NCBI RefSeq assembly: GCF_014145635.1
Contig: NZ_JACHTC010000002.1
Location: 248,001-312,000, forward strand
From: Myroides sp. WP-1
GTDB taxonomy: Bacteria; Bacteroidota; Bacteroidia; Flavobacteriales; Flavobacteriaceae
Direction of reading: 5' to 3'
Length of the DNA stretch: 64,000 nt
Position numbers and translations under genes: made by a program. Below, piece after piece: positions 52,186 to 61,582 of the stretch (the first letter of the stretch is position 1; each line of letters begins with the position of its first letter). The notes below the pieces were generated by a model. It had not been told where the DNA came from, made no database searches, and saw only the letters and a program-made list of their open reading frames with translations.

Positions 52186-53559
52186 CTAATTACCTAAATT
52201 AGGATTGCTTTGTACTTCTTTTAAAGGGATAGGCAATTGATAGAGTGGACTGCCAAATAAGAGGAATGGATTATCAGAGAGAGCGGCTAGATCCTCTGAA
52301 TTGCGTTCTAGTGTTTTACCCAAGCGTTTTAAGTCAAAGTAGCGGTGTCCTTCAAAAGCCAATTCTTTAAAGCGCTCAACTAATAATTGTTCTTCTCTGA
52401 GTAAAGTAGTGGTAGCGATTCCTGTTCTCGCTTCTTCTAATGCGTGAATATCGGCTAGCGCTTGATCTTGTGATCCCGAATTGAAAAGTGCCTCTGCGCG
52501 AATAAGATACAATTCGGCAGTTCGAAATACAGGCAAATCGCTAATTCTATTTTCATTGTTTTCTCCAGCGTATTTGGCAATTTGATTGTTTTGCTCTTCT
52601 CCAAAGAATAGAATGGATCGAATGTCGTTTACTTCGTAGGATTGAATTAATTTATTCGAAGCATAAAATAAGTTCTTCCCAGTATTGAAGTTGTACCATA
52701 ACGTATTTGGACGAAGCTCATCATCGTTATTTCTAGCAAGCTTAAAGATACTTTCAGCCGTTTGATTTTGTTGCCATAAAGCAGTGTATTGCTCTTTTGT
52801 AGCTAAAGGATAGCGATCAATTACTTTACTGGCATAGGTAATCGCTCGGTTGTAATCTTGCTGATACAGTGCCACGCGAGCTGCAAGGGCTTGTGTTGCT
52901 GCAAGTGAAAAACGCGTAGGACCATCCGTATTGTTCAACTGTTTTTCCGCAACGTGTATATCATCCCATAACAAAAAGTAAAAATCTTCCCTAGGCGTTT
53001 TTCCTGGCTTTTTGTATAAATCAGTATCAACAACATAAGGAACCGTTGACGCTTGTGTTTTTTGACTATCTGAATCTCCAAAAACACGATGAAGTTCAAA
53101 GTGGATTAATGCGCGTAATCCGTGTAACTCACCTTGTAGTGCGTACATCTTTTCTTTATCGACTGTCGTTTCTTGGGGAACTCGATGCTGATTCTCCAGT
53201 AAATCATTGATTTTGTATAGCGTATGATAGTAATCTTTCCAAGTTTCGTGCAACAATTCATCATCAGAACTGTACGTCCATCGATTGAGCTGAACAGCAT
53301 AACCATCAACTCCGGTATTCTCACTGCTCAATTTACACTCATCAGCCATCACAGCTCCCAATAAGACAGAGTATTCTAAATGTAAACTGTTGTAAACCCC
53401 AACCACTCCGTATTCAAAGTATCGCACCGATTTGTAAAGCTGATCAGAATCGACATTCTCCTTAGGGTCAATGTCTAACATGCGATCACAACTCGTCAAG
53501 TAAAAGACTGAACAAAGAGCGAAAAGAAGCCCTAGTATGGTATATCTTATTTTAATCAT
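52186..53559 (-). CDS. SusD/RagB family nutrient-binding lipoprotein
   Basis: The 457-residue protein starts with a lipobox (YLTSC, Cys24) and shows SusD features: DPKENVDSDQLYKSVRYFEYGVVGVYNSL, helical TPR-like pairs (LAATQALAARVALYQQDYNRAITYASKVIDRYP) and the C-terminal RTAELYLIRAEALFNSGSQDQALADIHALEEAR with ERFKELAFEGHRYFDLKRLGK. It is the outer-membrane lid of the SusC transporter encoded 12 bases upstream. No glycoside hydrolase is near, so the ligand is not evident. Confidence 0.93.
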   Translation of the reverse strand: MIKIRYTILGLLFALCSVFYLTSCDRMLDIDPKENVDSDQLYKSVRYFEYGVVGVYNSLHLEYSVLLGAVMADECKLSSENTGVDGYAVQLNRWTYSSDDELLHETWKDYYHTLYKINDLLENQHRVPQETTVDKEKMYALQGELHGLRALIHFELHRVFGDSDSQKTQASTVPYVVDTDLYKKPGKTPREDFYFLLWDDIHVAEKQLNNTDGPTRFSLAATQALAARVALYQQDYNRAITYASKVIDRYPLATKEQYTALWQQNQTAESIFKLARNNDDELRPNTLWYNFNTGKNLFYASNKLIQSYEVNDIRSILFFGEEQNNQIAKYAGENNENRISDLPVFRTAELYLIRAEALFNSGSQDQALADIHALEEARTGIATTTLLREEQLLVERFKELAFEGHRYFDLKRLGKTLERNSEDLAALSDNPFLLFGSPLYQLPIPLKEVQSNPNLGN

Positions 53560-53571
53560 GGTATGTATCTT

Positions 53572-56500
53572 TTAGAAAATTACTTTTAAACCTGCCGTAA
53601 TAGTACGCGGGAGTGGATATTCATATTGGTACCAGTTGTTGTCGTCTTCAGGATCTTGTCCTTTCCATTTGGTCCAAGTAACGAGGTTAGATCCTTGGGC
53701 GAATACATTCACCTCTTTGACGAATTTACTGGCTCTACCCAAGTTGGTCATTTTATAGTTGATCGTTACATTTCTCAATTTTAGATAATCCGCTTTTTGC
53801 AATTCGCGATCGGTTAAATATCTCGTGTAACTTGGGTGTGGATTGCTACTTTCATCTCCTGGTTTCTGCCACATGTCCAACATACTGGTCGATTGGTTGT
53901 AGATGCGATAATTCGGATCTGCGGCGGTGCGATAAAATTCACCTGTATTGAGACGATACATTCCTTTGATAAAAGAAAACAACGCACTTACTTCTAAATT
54001 TTTATAGCGGAAGTTTGTTGTGATTCCCCCTTTCCAAGAAGGGTCAAAACTACCTTTGACAAGAACCGCATCTTCGGGATTATATTCATCAGTAATACGA
54101 CCTTCTTTATCCAAATACTGTGGAGCTCCAGTTTGTGTATTTACCCCTGCCCAACGTACCATGTAAAAATGTCCTAATGACTTTCCTACTTGATGAATAG
54201 AATAATCCTCTGTTACGATGTCGTCTTCATCACCCAAACGGAGAATTTTATTCTTATTGAAAGCGAGATTTAGTCCCATGTTCCACGTAAAATCTCCCTG
54301 ACGAATCAGATCACCTGCAATTCTAAACTCCACTCCACGGTTGCGTATTTTACCCAAGTTAGAAGGAAGAGACTCAAAGCCAGAAGTCATAGATAAAGTG
54401 CGATCCAAGAATAGATCACTCGTTATGCGGTTGTAGAAATCAATTTCAGTAACTAAGCGATTTTGAAAAAATCCCATCTCAACACCCACATCAAAAATTC
54501 GATTCATTTCCCAATTGTAATTGGCATTTCCTGGTGTGATAGGTACTAATCCTGCTTGCCCATTATATTGCCCAGGACCATACAAACGACGATAACCAAA
54601 GTCACTGGCAAATCCATTCGCATTACCTGTTAATCCATAACTCATGCGTACTCTTGCGGTAGAGATTACTTCTATATCCTGTAGAAAATCTTCATATTTG
54701 GCGTTCCAGTTTCCACCAAGTGCATAGAAGTATTTATATCGGTTGTCGGCGGGTACGCGAGAAGAGCCATCTCTTCTCAAACTACCAGTTACGGTGTATT
54801 TATTTTCAAAAGAGTAACGCAGTAAAGCAATTTGAGACAACAAAACATTTTCTGAAGCTCCACCTTCTATTTTGGGAATAAAGTCATTTTCGGGTGTTCC
54901 AGGCGTAATGCCAGAAGGAGTTTGATCCAAACCAGAAACCAATCCAAATCCCGTAAAACCATGATAATCGTATTTATATCGGTTAATTTCAACTAGCCCA
55001 ATTGCTTCAAGTTCATGTCGATCCCATTGAGTTCTGTAGTTGAAACCTATATTGCTCATGGTACTGATCTTATTTTGATCTCCTTGACTGTACATCCCTT
55101 GTCCGCCTTCTTCCACTAACGATCCAAAATACGTATCAGGTTTGATAATATGTGTATTGGAATATTTGCTGTAATCAACCCCTAAGGTTGAGGTTAATTT
55201 TAATTCATCTGTAATAGCATAAGAGAAATTGCTGGATAGGACTCCTTTTAGGCTAGTTGATTTGCGGTTGACATCTTGATACATAGATAGCGCATTTGTT
55301 CCAAATCGATTCACCCCAGGTTGTAGTTTACCTTGCTCATCATAAGGATTTTCATAAGGCAAAGCAAAGTAAAGAGAAGCGACTGGGTTGGTTTCGCTGA
55401 CGTCAAAATCCGATTCGGACTCTTTACTGTTGCTATGTGCCAAGTTGATGAAAAAATCAGCCTTAAAGCGTTTGCTTTGGTGGTGAATATTGGAATTTAT
55501 CGTAAATCGTTCTAAATCTGAATTGTATAAAACACCTTCTTGATTTGCATAAGTAAAGGAGGTATAGTGTTGTGTTTTTTCAGATCCACTCGTTAAACTT
55601 AACGCGTGGGATTGAATCATACCTTTGCGCAATAATTTCTTGCGCCAATCGATATCTGTTTTTCTCAACTGTTCAAGCTGTTGAGCATCTCGAATATAAT
55701 CTTCATCCGTTTTGGCTACTTTAACACCTTGCACTGTTTTGTAAGGATTTTGCACAGAATATGCCCAACCAGGTAAATTTGGATCTTGTAAGAGTTCTTC
55801 AAATTGCAAACGTTGATTGGTGTTCATCATATCCCATTTGCTGTTGTTGGCTTGAGCAAACCCCAATTGCGTTTGATAGGTAACACGAAGTGGAGATTGA
55901 GGCACCCCTTTTTTGGAGGTTATAACAATAACCCCATTGGCTCCTCGTGAGCCATATTGTGCCGTAGCAGCTGCATCTTTTAAAACGGTGATATCTTCGA
56001 AGTCTTCTGCAGGCAAAGACGTAAATGTTTCTGGTGAAATGGGCATGCCATTTAAGATATACAATGGGTTTGTATTTTCATCTTGTAAAGAACCAATACC
56101 GCGAATCGTAACACGACCTGGGGTACCGGGTTGACCTGAGGGTGAAGCAACGTACAAACCAGGTACTTGCCCTTGTAGAGCTTGATCCATCGAGCTTACT
56201 TGCAATTGATTCAATGCTTTAGCTTCAATTTTTCCAATAGCTCCTGTGGTTCTTGACTTGGATTGTTTCGTATAGCCTGTAATTACAATGCCATCCAATA
56301 CGTTTTCCTCGATGAACAAGTCAATCGTATCGGGAATAGCATCGATAGTAAAGGAGAGAAATTGGTCTTGATACCCCAAATACGATAACCTCAATTGGAT
56401 CGTTTCTTCTTCTCCTTCAGTCGTTAAATCAAAAGAACCATCCTCTAAGGTAAAGCTATATTCATTTTTGCTGATATTCTCTATCGTTACTCCTGGTAAG

Positions 56501-56616
56501 GGGAGTAAGGTTTCTGCATCTCGTACTAAAATAGGAATCTTTTTATCATAAGCTTGAGCACTTAATAAAGCAAAATAGCATAATAAAGTAGCTAAAAATC
56601 TTTTCGTTTTGCGCAT
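53572..56616 (-). CDS. SusC/RagA family TonB-dependent transporter
   Basis: A 1014-residue outer-membrane transporter: signal peptide to about AQAY, a carboxypeptidase-regulatory-like domain (IPILVRDAETLLPLPGVTIENISKNEYSFTLEDGSFDL), a plug domain (QALQGQVPGLYVASPSGQPGTPGRVTIRGIGSL, ITVLKDAAATAQYGSRGANGVIVITSKKG) and a beta-barrel ending RTITAGLKVIF. The SusC signature is clear. It forms a pair with the SusD protein and depends on the TonB/ExbBD system. A two-component system lies just upstream. Confidence 0.94.
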   Translation of the reverse strand: MRKTKRFLATLLCYFALLSAQAYDKKIPILVRDAETLLPLPGVTIENISKNEYSFTLEDGSFDLTTEGEEETIQLRLSYLGYQDQFLSFTIDAIPDTIDLFIEENVLDGIVITGYTKQSKSRTTGAIGKIEAKALNQLQVSSMDQALQGQVPGLYVASPSGQPGTPGRVTIRGIGSLQDENTNPLYILNGMPISPETFTSLPAEDFEDITVLKDAAATAQYGSRGANGVIVITSKKGVPQSPLRVTYQTQLGFAQANNSKWDMMNTNQRLQFEELLQDPNLPGWAYSVQNPYKTVQGVKVAKTDEDYIRDAQQLEQLRKTDIDWRKKLLRKGMIQSHALSLTSGSEKTQHYTSFTYANQEGVLYNSDLERFTINSNIHHQSKRFKADFFINLAHSNSKESESDFDVSETNPVASLYFALPYENPYDEQGKLQPGVNRFGTNALSMYQDVNRKSTSLKGVLSSNFSYAITDELKLTSTLGVDYSKYSNTHIIKPDTYFGSLVEEGGQGMYSQGDQNKISTMSNIGFNYRTQWDRHELEAIGLVEINRYKYDYHGFTGFGLVSGLDQTPSGITPGTPENDFIPKIEGGASENVLLSQIALLRYSFENKYTVTGSLRRDGSSRVPADNRYKYFYALGGNWNAKYEDFLQDIEVISTARVRMSYGLTGNANGFASDFGYRRLYGPGQYNGQAGLVPITPGNANYNWEMNRIFDVGVEMGFFQNRLVTEIDFYNRITSDLFLDRTLSMTSGFESLPSNLGKIRNRGVEFRIAGDLIRQGDFTWNMGLNLAFNKNKILRLGDEDDIVTEDYSIHQVGKSLGHFYMVRWAGVNTQTGAPQYLDKEGRITDEYNPEDAVLVKGSFDPSWKGGITTNFRYKNLEVSALFSFIKGMYRLNTGEFYRTAADPNYRIYNQSTSMLDMWQKPGDESSNPHPSYTRYLTDRELQKADYLKLRNVTINYKMTNLGRASKFVKEVNVFAQGSNLVTWTKWKGQDPEDDNNWYQYEYPLPRTITAGLKVIF

Positions 56617-56713
56617 ATCCGTTTGTGTTTATTGAGAATACAAACCTAATGGCAGCAGATTAGAAGCACTTTAAATCGAGATCAAGAAGGAATTAAAAAG
56701 AGATTAAAAAAAA

Positions 56714-58084
56714 CTAATGTGTCTTTTTAAATTGTTTGGGAATTCGAATTGTAACTGTTGTCCCTTGTTGTAGAATCGAAGTTACGTTTACTGTTCCTTT
56801 GTGTAATTCTACAATCTTATAAGCCAAGGATAAACCCAACCCAGTACCTTTAATCCCCAAAGCATTTGAGGATCGGAAGAAGGGCAGAAAAAGTTTGTCC
56901 AAATCTTCTGGATGTATGCCAATTCCTTGATCCGCAATGGCAATTATAATAGCAGAATCATCCGTTGTTAGCGTTAGTTGTATTGGTGCTTGGTGCGAAA
57001 ATTTATGTGCATTGAGAATAATATTCGAAAGCGCTAATTCTAATAAATGTGAATTTCCCGTAAAGTATAAGGCATATAATTCTTCCTGTGTTTCTAGGGC
57101 TAGGTTGAGATTTAAATCTTTTTGTTTGGCAATTAAATGATCAATAACAGTCCACCAAAATGTCTCAAAAGGCGTTTCTATAAGCGAATAACGCGCATTG
57201 TTCAATTGAGATAAGGTAAGTAGATTATTGATGATTCGATCAATGTGACTTGCATCTCTGACTATGCCCTCCAATACTTCTTGATATTCAGTAGTAGAGC
57301 GCGGACTGCGTAAAGCAATTTCTGCATTGCCCATCATCGAAGCGATTGGCGTTTTTAATTCGTGTGATGCATGTGAAACAAAAGACTGTTGATTGTCAAA
57401 GGATAGATGAAGACGCAAAAACAAGGTGTTGATGGTGTTGCTTAGCACTTTAATCTCATCATTTGACATGTGTTCCACTGGAATTGGCTGAATGAGTGTT
57501 TCCACATCTTTATCTTGAATGTGATTAATCATGCTTTTAATCGGATTCAATAGCGAATTTGAAAAGATACGAGATAGAATAAAAGTTATAATCAAAGCAA
57601 TGAGTAAACTAAAGAGCATGATACTGCGCAATTGGTGTAAAGCTTTTTCTCCATTTTCATTTGTCGCTTTGGCAACGATAATATAATCTCCAGAATTATC
57701 TTCATAAAACACACCAACGATATAGTCTCCATCTTGTTTAAATTGTATTTTTTTTTGGGTATAGATTTGGTTTAATACGTGTTTATCCCATTTCAATTCT
57801 TGTTCTGCTATGTAGGTAGGTTCAAAGGAAGAGGTGTAAATGCGTATTTGTTCTTTGGGTAGCGTTCTGGGAAATTTTCGGAGAACTTCTTCATATTCGG
57901 CTGCAGTAAAATTGTCTTCTGCTAAATAGTTATGACCGACAGTTATGGCGCGATCTTCCAATTGACGAAAGAAATTATTTTTCCATTGAGAGGCTACTAC
58001 AAAGTAAATAGAAGTTAAAACACTCAATAGTAAAATAGCAAATAAACCAATAAATTGTAGGGAAAGGCGGGTTCTTATTTTCAT
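56714..58084 (-). CDS. sensor histidine kinase
   Basis: The 456-residue kinase has two membrane helices (about 9-30 and 152-172) with a periplasmic sensor between them, a HAMP linker, an H-box VSHASHELKTPIASMMGNAEIAL with the phospho-accepting His, an N-box LSNIILNAHKF, and ATP-binding DQGIGIHPEDLDKLF and GTGLGLSLAYKIVELHKG. It overlaps the response regulator gene by one base. Its stimulus is unknown; its nearness to susCD suggests nutrient or envelope sensing. Confidence 0.93.
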   Translation of the reverse strand: MKIRTRLSLQFIGLFAILLLSVLTSIYFVVASQWKNNFFRQLEDRAITVGHNYLAEDNFTAAEYEEVLRKFPRTLPKEQIRIYTSSFEPTYIAEQELKWDKHVLNQIYTQKKIQFKQDGDYIVGVFYEDNSGDYIIVAKATNENGEKALHQLRSIMLFSLLIALIITFILSRIFSNSLLNPIKSMINHIQDKDVETLIQPIPVEHMSNDEIKVLSNTINTLFLRLHLSFDNQQSFVSHASHELKTPIASMMGNAEIALRSPRSTTEYQEVLEGIVRDASHIDRIINNLLTLSQLNNARYSLIETPFETFWWTVIDHLIAKQKDLNLNLALETQEELYALYFTGNSHLLELALSNIILNAHKFSHQAPIQLTLTTDDSAIIIAIADQGIGIHPEDLDKLFLPFFRSSNALGIKGTGLGLSLAYKIVELHKGTVNVTSILQQGTTVTIRIPKQFKKTH

Positions 58085-58758
58085 TACTCATCTTTTAAAA
58101 TATACCCCATACCAATCACCGTTTGAATCAAGGGGGTCTCTTGATTTTTATTGATTTTTCTTCTCAGGTAGTTGATGTATACATCAATGAGATTGGTTCC
58201 TCGATCAAAGTCAATACCCCAAACTGCTTCTGCAATTTGAGCGCGACTGAGTACGCGATTTTTATTGAGTAAAAAATACTCGAGTAAATGATATTCTTTT
58301 TGCGTGAGATTGATTTCTTCCGAATCGCGATAAACTTTCTTTTTGAAACAGTTCATGACCAAATTATCTGCGGTGTATTCAAGGCTAGGCATGGTCATTT
58401 TATTACGGCGTGTTAAAGCATTAATACGCAATAAAAGTTCCTCATAATGGAAGGGTTTGGTTAAATAGTCATCTGCTCCCATATTGAATCCTTTAATTTT
58501 ATCGTGTAAGGTAGATAAGGCAGTGAGCATTAAGACGGGAATATCCGATTTGTACTTTTTAACCTCTTGACAAATATCAAAACCATTGATATTCGGAAGA
58601 ATTACATCTAATATGATGAGGTCAAACTCGTGTTCCATTGCGAGTTTTAATCCCATATACCCTTCATAAGCTAACGTTACGTGATGTTGACTTTCTTCTA
58701 ATCCTTTGCGGATAAAATTCGATACAGTTGTTTCATCTTCAACAAGTAAAATATTCAT
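58084..58758 (-). CDS. OmpR/PhoB family response regulator
   Basis: A 224-residue regulator: receiver domain with Asp51 (LIILDVILPNINGFD), acidic pocket LVEDE, Lys in DDYLTKPFHYEE, and a C-terminal winged helix (NLTQKEYHLLEYFLLNKNRVLSRAQIAEAVWGIDFDRGTNLIDVYINYLRRKI). It is first in a two-gene operon with the kinase. Confidence 0.95.
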   Translation of the reverse strand: MNILLVEDETTVSNFIRKGLEESQHHVTLAYEGYMGLKLAMEHEFDLIILDVILPNINGFDICQEVKKYKSDIPVLMLTALSTLHDKIKGFNMGADDYLTKPFHYEELLLRINALTRRNKMTMPSLEYTADNLVMNCFKKKVYRDSEEINLTQKEYHLLEYFLLNKNRVLSRAQIAEAVWGIDFDRGTNLIDVYINYLRRKINKNQETPLIQTVIGMGYILKDE

Positions 58759-58911
58759 AAGCTAAATTTTAAACAAAAATAAAACTTATAAGTACTTGAA
58801 AATTAACATTAAAGAAATTTAATGGTAGGTTAGAAAACAATAAGAGTGATGAAAAAAGAAGATTGAGTATGTTTTTTTGCTAAAATCAAATTGTATATTC
58901 GGACAAAAAAT

Positions 58912-59301
58912 ATGATTCGATATTCTTATACTATTTTGTATGTAAAACAGGTAGAAACTACCGTTGAATTTTACGAAAAGGCGTTTGGATTTGAACGCAA
59001 GTTCTGCACTCCAGAAGGCGATTATGCAGAGTTAATTTCTGGTGAAACAACGATTGCGTTTGCATCAGAAGCACTCGCTACATCCAATTTGTCAAAAGGT
59101 TTTATTTCAGCTAGTAAGGAGCGCGTTTTTGGTATAGAACTTGGCTTTGTTGTGGCAAACGTTGAAGAAGCTGTTGCTCAAGTAATAGCAGTAGGAGGAG
59201 CGTTGTATGAAGAGAGTCAGGTGAAACCTTGGGGACAAACCGTTGCTTACGTCACCGATTGCAACGGATTCTTGATTGAATTGTGCACAGCAATGGCGTA
59301 A
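58912..59301 (+). CDS. VOC (glyoxalase/bleomycin resistance) family protein
   Basis: From the ATG at 58912 the protein has 129 residues with two VOC babbab halves: YTILYVKQVETTVEFYEKAFGFERKF and FGIELGFVVANVEEAVAQVIAVGGALYEESQVKPWGQTVAYVTDCNGFLIELC. Members bind metal and act on small molecules or as resistance proteins; no specific function can be assigned. A start at 58891 is possible but less typical. Confidence 0.85.
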   Translation: MIRYSYTILYVKQVETTVEFYEKAFGFERKFCTPEGDYAELISGETTIAFASEALATSNLSKGFISASKERVFGIELGFVVANVEEAVAQVIAVGGALYEESQVKPWGQTVAYVTDCNGFLIELCTAMA

Positions 59302-59345
59302 AATTAGGCCACAAAATTTCATGCCCAATGTTGAGCGAAAAGAAG

Positions 59346-59380
59346 AAATTGTGATGGTCGCTCATCACAATTTTTCTCTC
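59346..59380 (+). terminator. terminator after the VOC gene
   Basis: AAATTGTGATG and CATCACAATTT form an 11-base stem with a 6-base loop, then T-run. Confidence 0.88.
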
Positions 59381-59404
59381 TTGTGTTGTATATCAAATTT
59401 TGTC

Positions 59405-59554
59405 CTACTCTTGTTGGTCTTCTTCATTCTTTTTTGAGCTTCCTCCCATGAATAAGAAAATAGCTACAACAAGACCCACACATACTAAGCCAAAGATAAT
59501 GATCATAAATGTGCCATTAGCAAAATTGTACAGAGGTAAATTCATTAAGTTCAT
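59405..59554 (-). CDS. short single-helix membrane protein (49 residues)
   Basis: The reverse strand from 59554 reads MNLMNLPLYNFANG..., then a membrane helix (about 17-36, FMIIIFGLVCVGLVVAIFLF), then MGGSSKKNEEDQQE and a TAG stop at 59405. The order of short polar head, helix and charged tail is that of small flavobacterial membrane proteins. No domain is recognised; the gene is inferred from its open frame and clean start and stop. Confidence 0.65.
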   Translation of the reverse strand: MNLMNLPLYNFANGTFMIIIFGLVCVGLVVAIFLFMGGSSKKNEEDQQE

Positions 59555-59646
59555 AATACGTGTTTATTAATGTTATTCTGTACTAATTTATGAAAAATAA
59601 TAATAATATTGAATGATAAATATCAGTATATTATGATGAATAATAA

Positions 59647-59673
59647 AAAACGCCCCTTTTTTTAAGGGGCGTT
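59647..59673 (-). terminator. terminator after the DUF4252 gene
   Basis: On the minus strand AACGCCCC and GGGGCGTT form an 8-base stem around a short loop, followed by T. Confidence 0.85.
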
Positions 59674-59680
59674 GATGTTT

Positions 59681-60205
59681 TTATAATTTGTCTAGGGTAT
59701 TGCCTAAAGGAAGATTCATTTTTTTAGTTAGAGAGGAAAGCTCCTTTAAACTGAAGTTCCCTGTGATGAGAACTAAAATCGTTTCTTTCGAAGGATCCAC
59801 ACTATCATTGATCATTACTAGTTCAGAAATATTTTGATTCGTCCCTGTTTTGTCAATGTAAATGACAATTTTAGCGTCATTGTCTTTTTTATTGATCAGT
59901 TCTTTTAAGTTTTTAGCCTGTACGTAGTCTTGCACAGTTGTAGTCATTTCTTTTTTTACCTCAGGTGTTTTTGAGTTAAAAACGCGTAGACTACTTAATT
60001 TTTTGATGAGATCAAAGTAAAGCTGTTCTTCCGTATTCGTTGCTTCGACCTTAACATTAGCCATCATTTCAAACATCTTTTTGTTTACAACTACATTGTT
60101 GATGTTTTTGTTTTTTTCAAACTTTGAAAAAGTGTCTTGACCCAAAGCTTGATTTGCAGTGCAAAGAGCAAAGCAAAAAAGTAAATAAGGTATAATTCGT
60201 TTCAT
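59681..60205 (-). CDS. DUF4252 exported protein
   Basis: The 174-residue protein has a signal peptide (LLFCFALCTANQALGQD) and matches DUF4252: VVVNKKMFEMMANVKVE, FDLIKKLSSLRVFNSK, then VIYIDKTGTNQNISELVMIND and ETILVLITGNFSLKELSSLTKK. Function is unknown. It lies 6 bases after a small membrane protein gene on the same strand. In flavobacteria this family often sits near a sigma factor gene, but none is here. Confidence 0.82.
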   Translation of the reverse strand: MKRIIPYLLFCFALCTANQALGQDTFSKFEKNKNINNVVVNKKMFEMMANVKVEATNTEEQLYFDLIKKLSSLRVFNSKTPEVKKEMTTTVQDYVQAKNLKELINKKDNDAKIVIYIDKTGTNQNISELVMINDSVDPSKETILVLITGNFSLKELSSLTKKMNLPLGNTLDKL

Positions 60206-60211
60206 GCTATT

Positions 60212-60427
60212 TTAATTTGTCGTATCGCTGGTATTTACGGCTTTAGAAACCTCTGTCAAAATAGTTTTACACTCTTGGTAAGCTACTTCTGGGTTTGTAA
60301 ACGTCCCCAAATTGGTTTCTGAGGTTGTACGTGTTGTCTTGAGGTATTGAGTTTGTACAATCAACACAAGTAAACTAATGGCCAATATACCGACAATGAA
60401 GTAGGTGAAATTTTTTTTGTTCTTCAT
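60212..60427 (-). CDS. small single-helix protein
   Basis: A 71-residue product with a basic N-terminus, one membrane helix (about 9-27, FIVGILAISLLVLIVQTQY) and a periplasmic tail. It is in operon with the DUF4252 gene. No family is recognised. Confidence 0.6.
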   Translation of the reverse strand: MKNKKNFTYFIVGILAISLLVLIVQTQYLKTTRTTSETNLGTFTNPEVAYQECKTILTEVSKAVNTSDTTN

Positions 60428-60525
60428 TATTCTTGCGAACTAAATTAATATCTAGAGTAAAAATAGGAAATATAATGGAATTATTGTCACTTTTTTAAAA
60501 GATAGTGTTAAGGATGTATAAATAA

Positions 60526-60557
60526 AAAAGAGTCCAATTGGACTCTTTTTTTATTTT
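60526..60557. terminator. terminator overlapping the DUF5074 gene end
   Basis: AAAAAGAGTCCAATTGGACTCTTTTT is one continuous 26-base palindrome with further T on the right and A on the left; it can act in both directions. Confidence 0.85.
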
Positions 60558-61582
60558 TTGAAGTTAGCGTAGAAGTTGTTCGTTAAAATTCCCGCTTTAA
60601 AACTGTTGACTTTTTTTCCTTTTTGATAGACATCAACCGTACTTGCTTCATTCATATCTCCTGCATCTCCAATGTAAAAAGTTGTATTGATAACATTAAA
60701 TCCGTAAAAAGAAGAAGCTTCGTTGAATTTTTCTGTCGGAATACTTAATACTGGTGCTACTTGTACATTCGTGTCACTTGTTCTCCAGTTATAGATGTGA
60801 TTTGCACTAGTATAGTATAAGTCGTTATTGTCTAAACGCAAGTTCTTTGCATTTGAGTTTCTCGTTGAAAAGAATTCCGTTGCTTTTGAATCTGTATGTG
60901 CATCTATTTTGTAGAAATACGATTTGTCAGTTGTTGATGAAATCGCGTAAACGAAATCACCCAATACAGCCATTCCTTTTAATTCACTTTCAATAGCTAT
61001 TTTTTTAGATACAGCAAAGTCTGCACTCAGTATAGCAATCTCACTCTTTGTCTCTGATATATTTTTCTGAATATATAGTTTTGTATTCCAAGCGATAATT
61101 TGTCCAACTTCCGCTCCCATGTCAATCTCGTGAATTAACTTGTTGCTTGAATCATAGATTGCAACATTCTTTGACTCCGCATTCGTTACGTACATTAAAT
61201 TGTTGGCAAAAGCAATGTAAAGGGGCTGATGTAATCCTTCTTTAATTGATCCTTCGTGTTTAAATGTGTAACGGTCAAAAATTTCAATCGAATTAGACCC
61301 TTTCATCACAACATAAGCTTTGTTGTCTTTAAATGCAATACTATGCGCAACATCTCCTAGTATCTTCTCTGGAGTAATAGCAATGTTTTCGTGATATTTA
61401 TCGAAAGTAAAACTTGCAAATCCTATGGATGCATCATTCAATTGAAAACCTCCTTCATTTAATATGATCAAACCATTATCAAGATTAGGTGCTTGTGGTT
61501 TTTCAATAAATGGATCATCTGATGTACTACAAGATGTTGAAAGGATTGATAATGATAGTGCTAGAAATAAAAGTTTTTTCAT
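60551..61582 (-). CDS. DUF5074/YncE-like surface lipoprotein
   Basis: From the ATG at 61582 the protein has 343 residues with lipobox (SILSTSC). Repeated propeller-type blades match YncE/DUF5074: LIILNEGGFQLNDASIGFASF, GDVAHSIAFKDNKAYVVMKGSNSIEIFDRYTF, QPLYIAFANNLMYVTNAESKNVAIYDSSN. The family often accompanies TonB-dependent uptake of cobalamin or metal chelates. Here a periplasmic chelate-binding lipoprotein starts 1.7 kb away on the other strand. Confidence 0.82.
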   Translation of the reverse strand: MKKLLFLALSLSILSTSCSTSDDPFIEKPQAPNLDNGLIILNEGGFQLNDASIGFASFTFDKYHENIAITPEKILGDVAHSIAFKDNKAYVVMKGSNSIEIFDRYTFKHEGSIKEGLHQPLYIAFANNLMYVTNAESKNVAIYDSSNKLIHEIDMGAEVGQIIAWNTKLYIQKNISETKSEIAILSADFAVSKKIAIESELKGMAVLGDFVYAISSTTDKSYFYKIDAHTDSKATEFFSTRNSNAKNLRLDNNDLYYTSANHIYNWRTSDTNVQVAPVLSIPTEKFNEASSFYGFNVINTTFYIGDAGDMNEASTVDVYQKGKKVNSFKAGILTNNFYANFKK

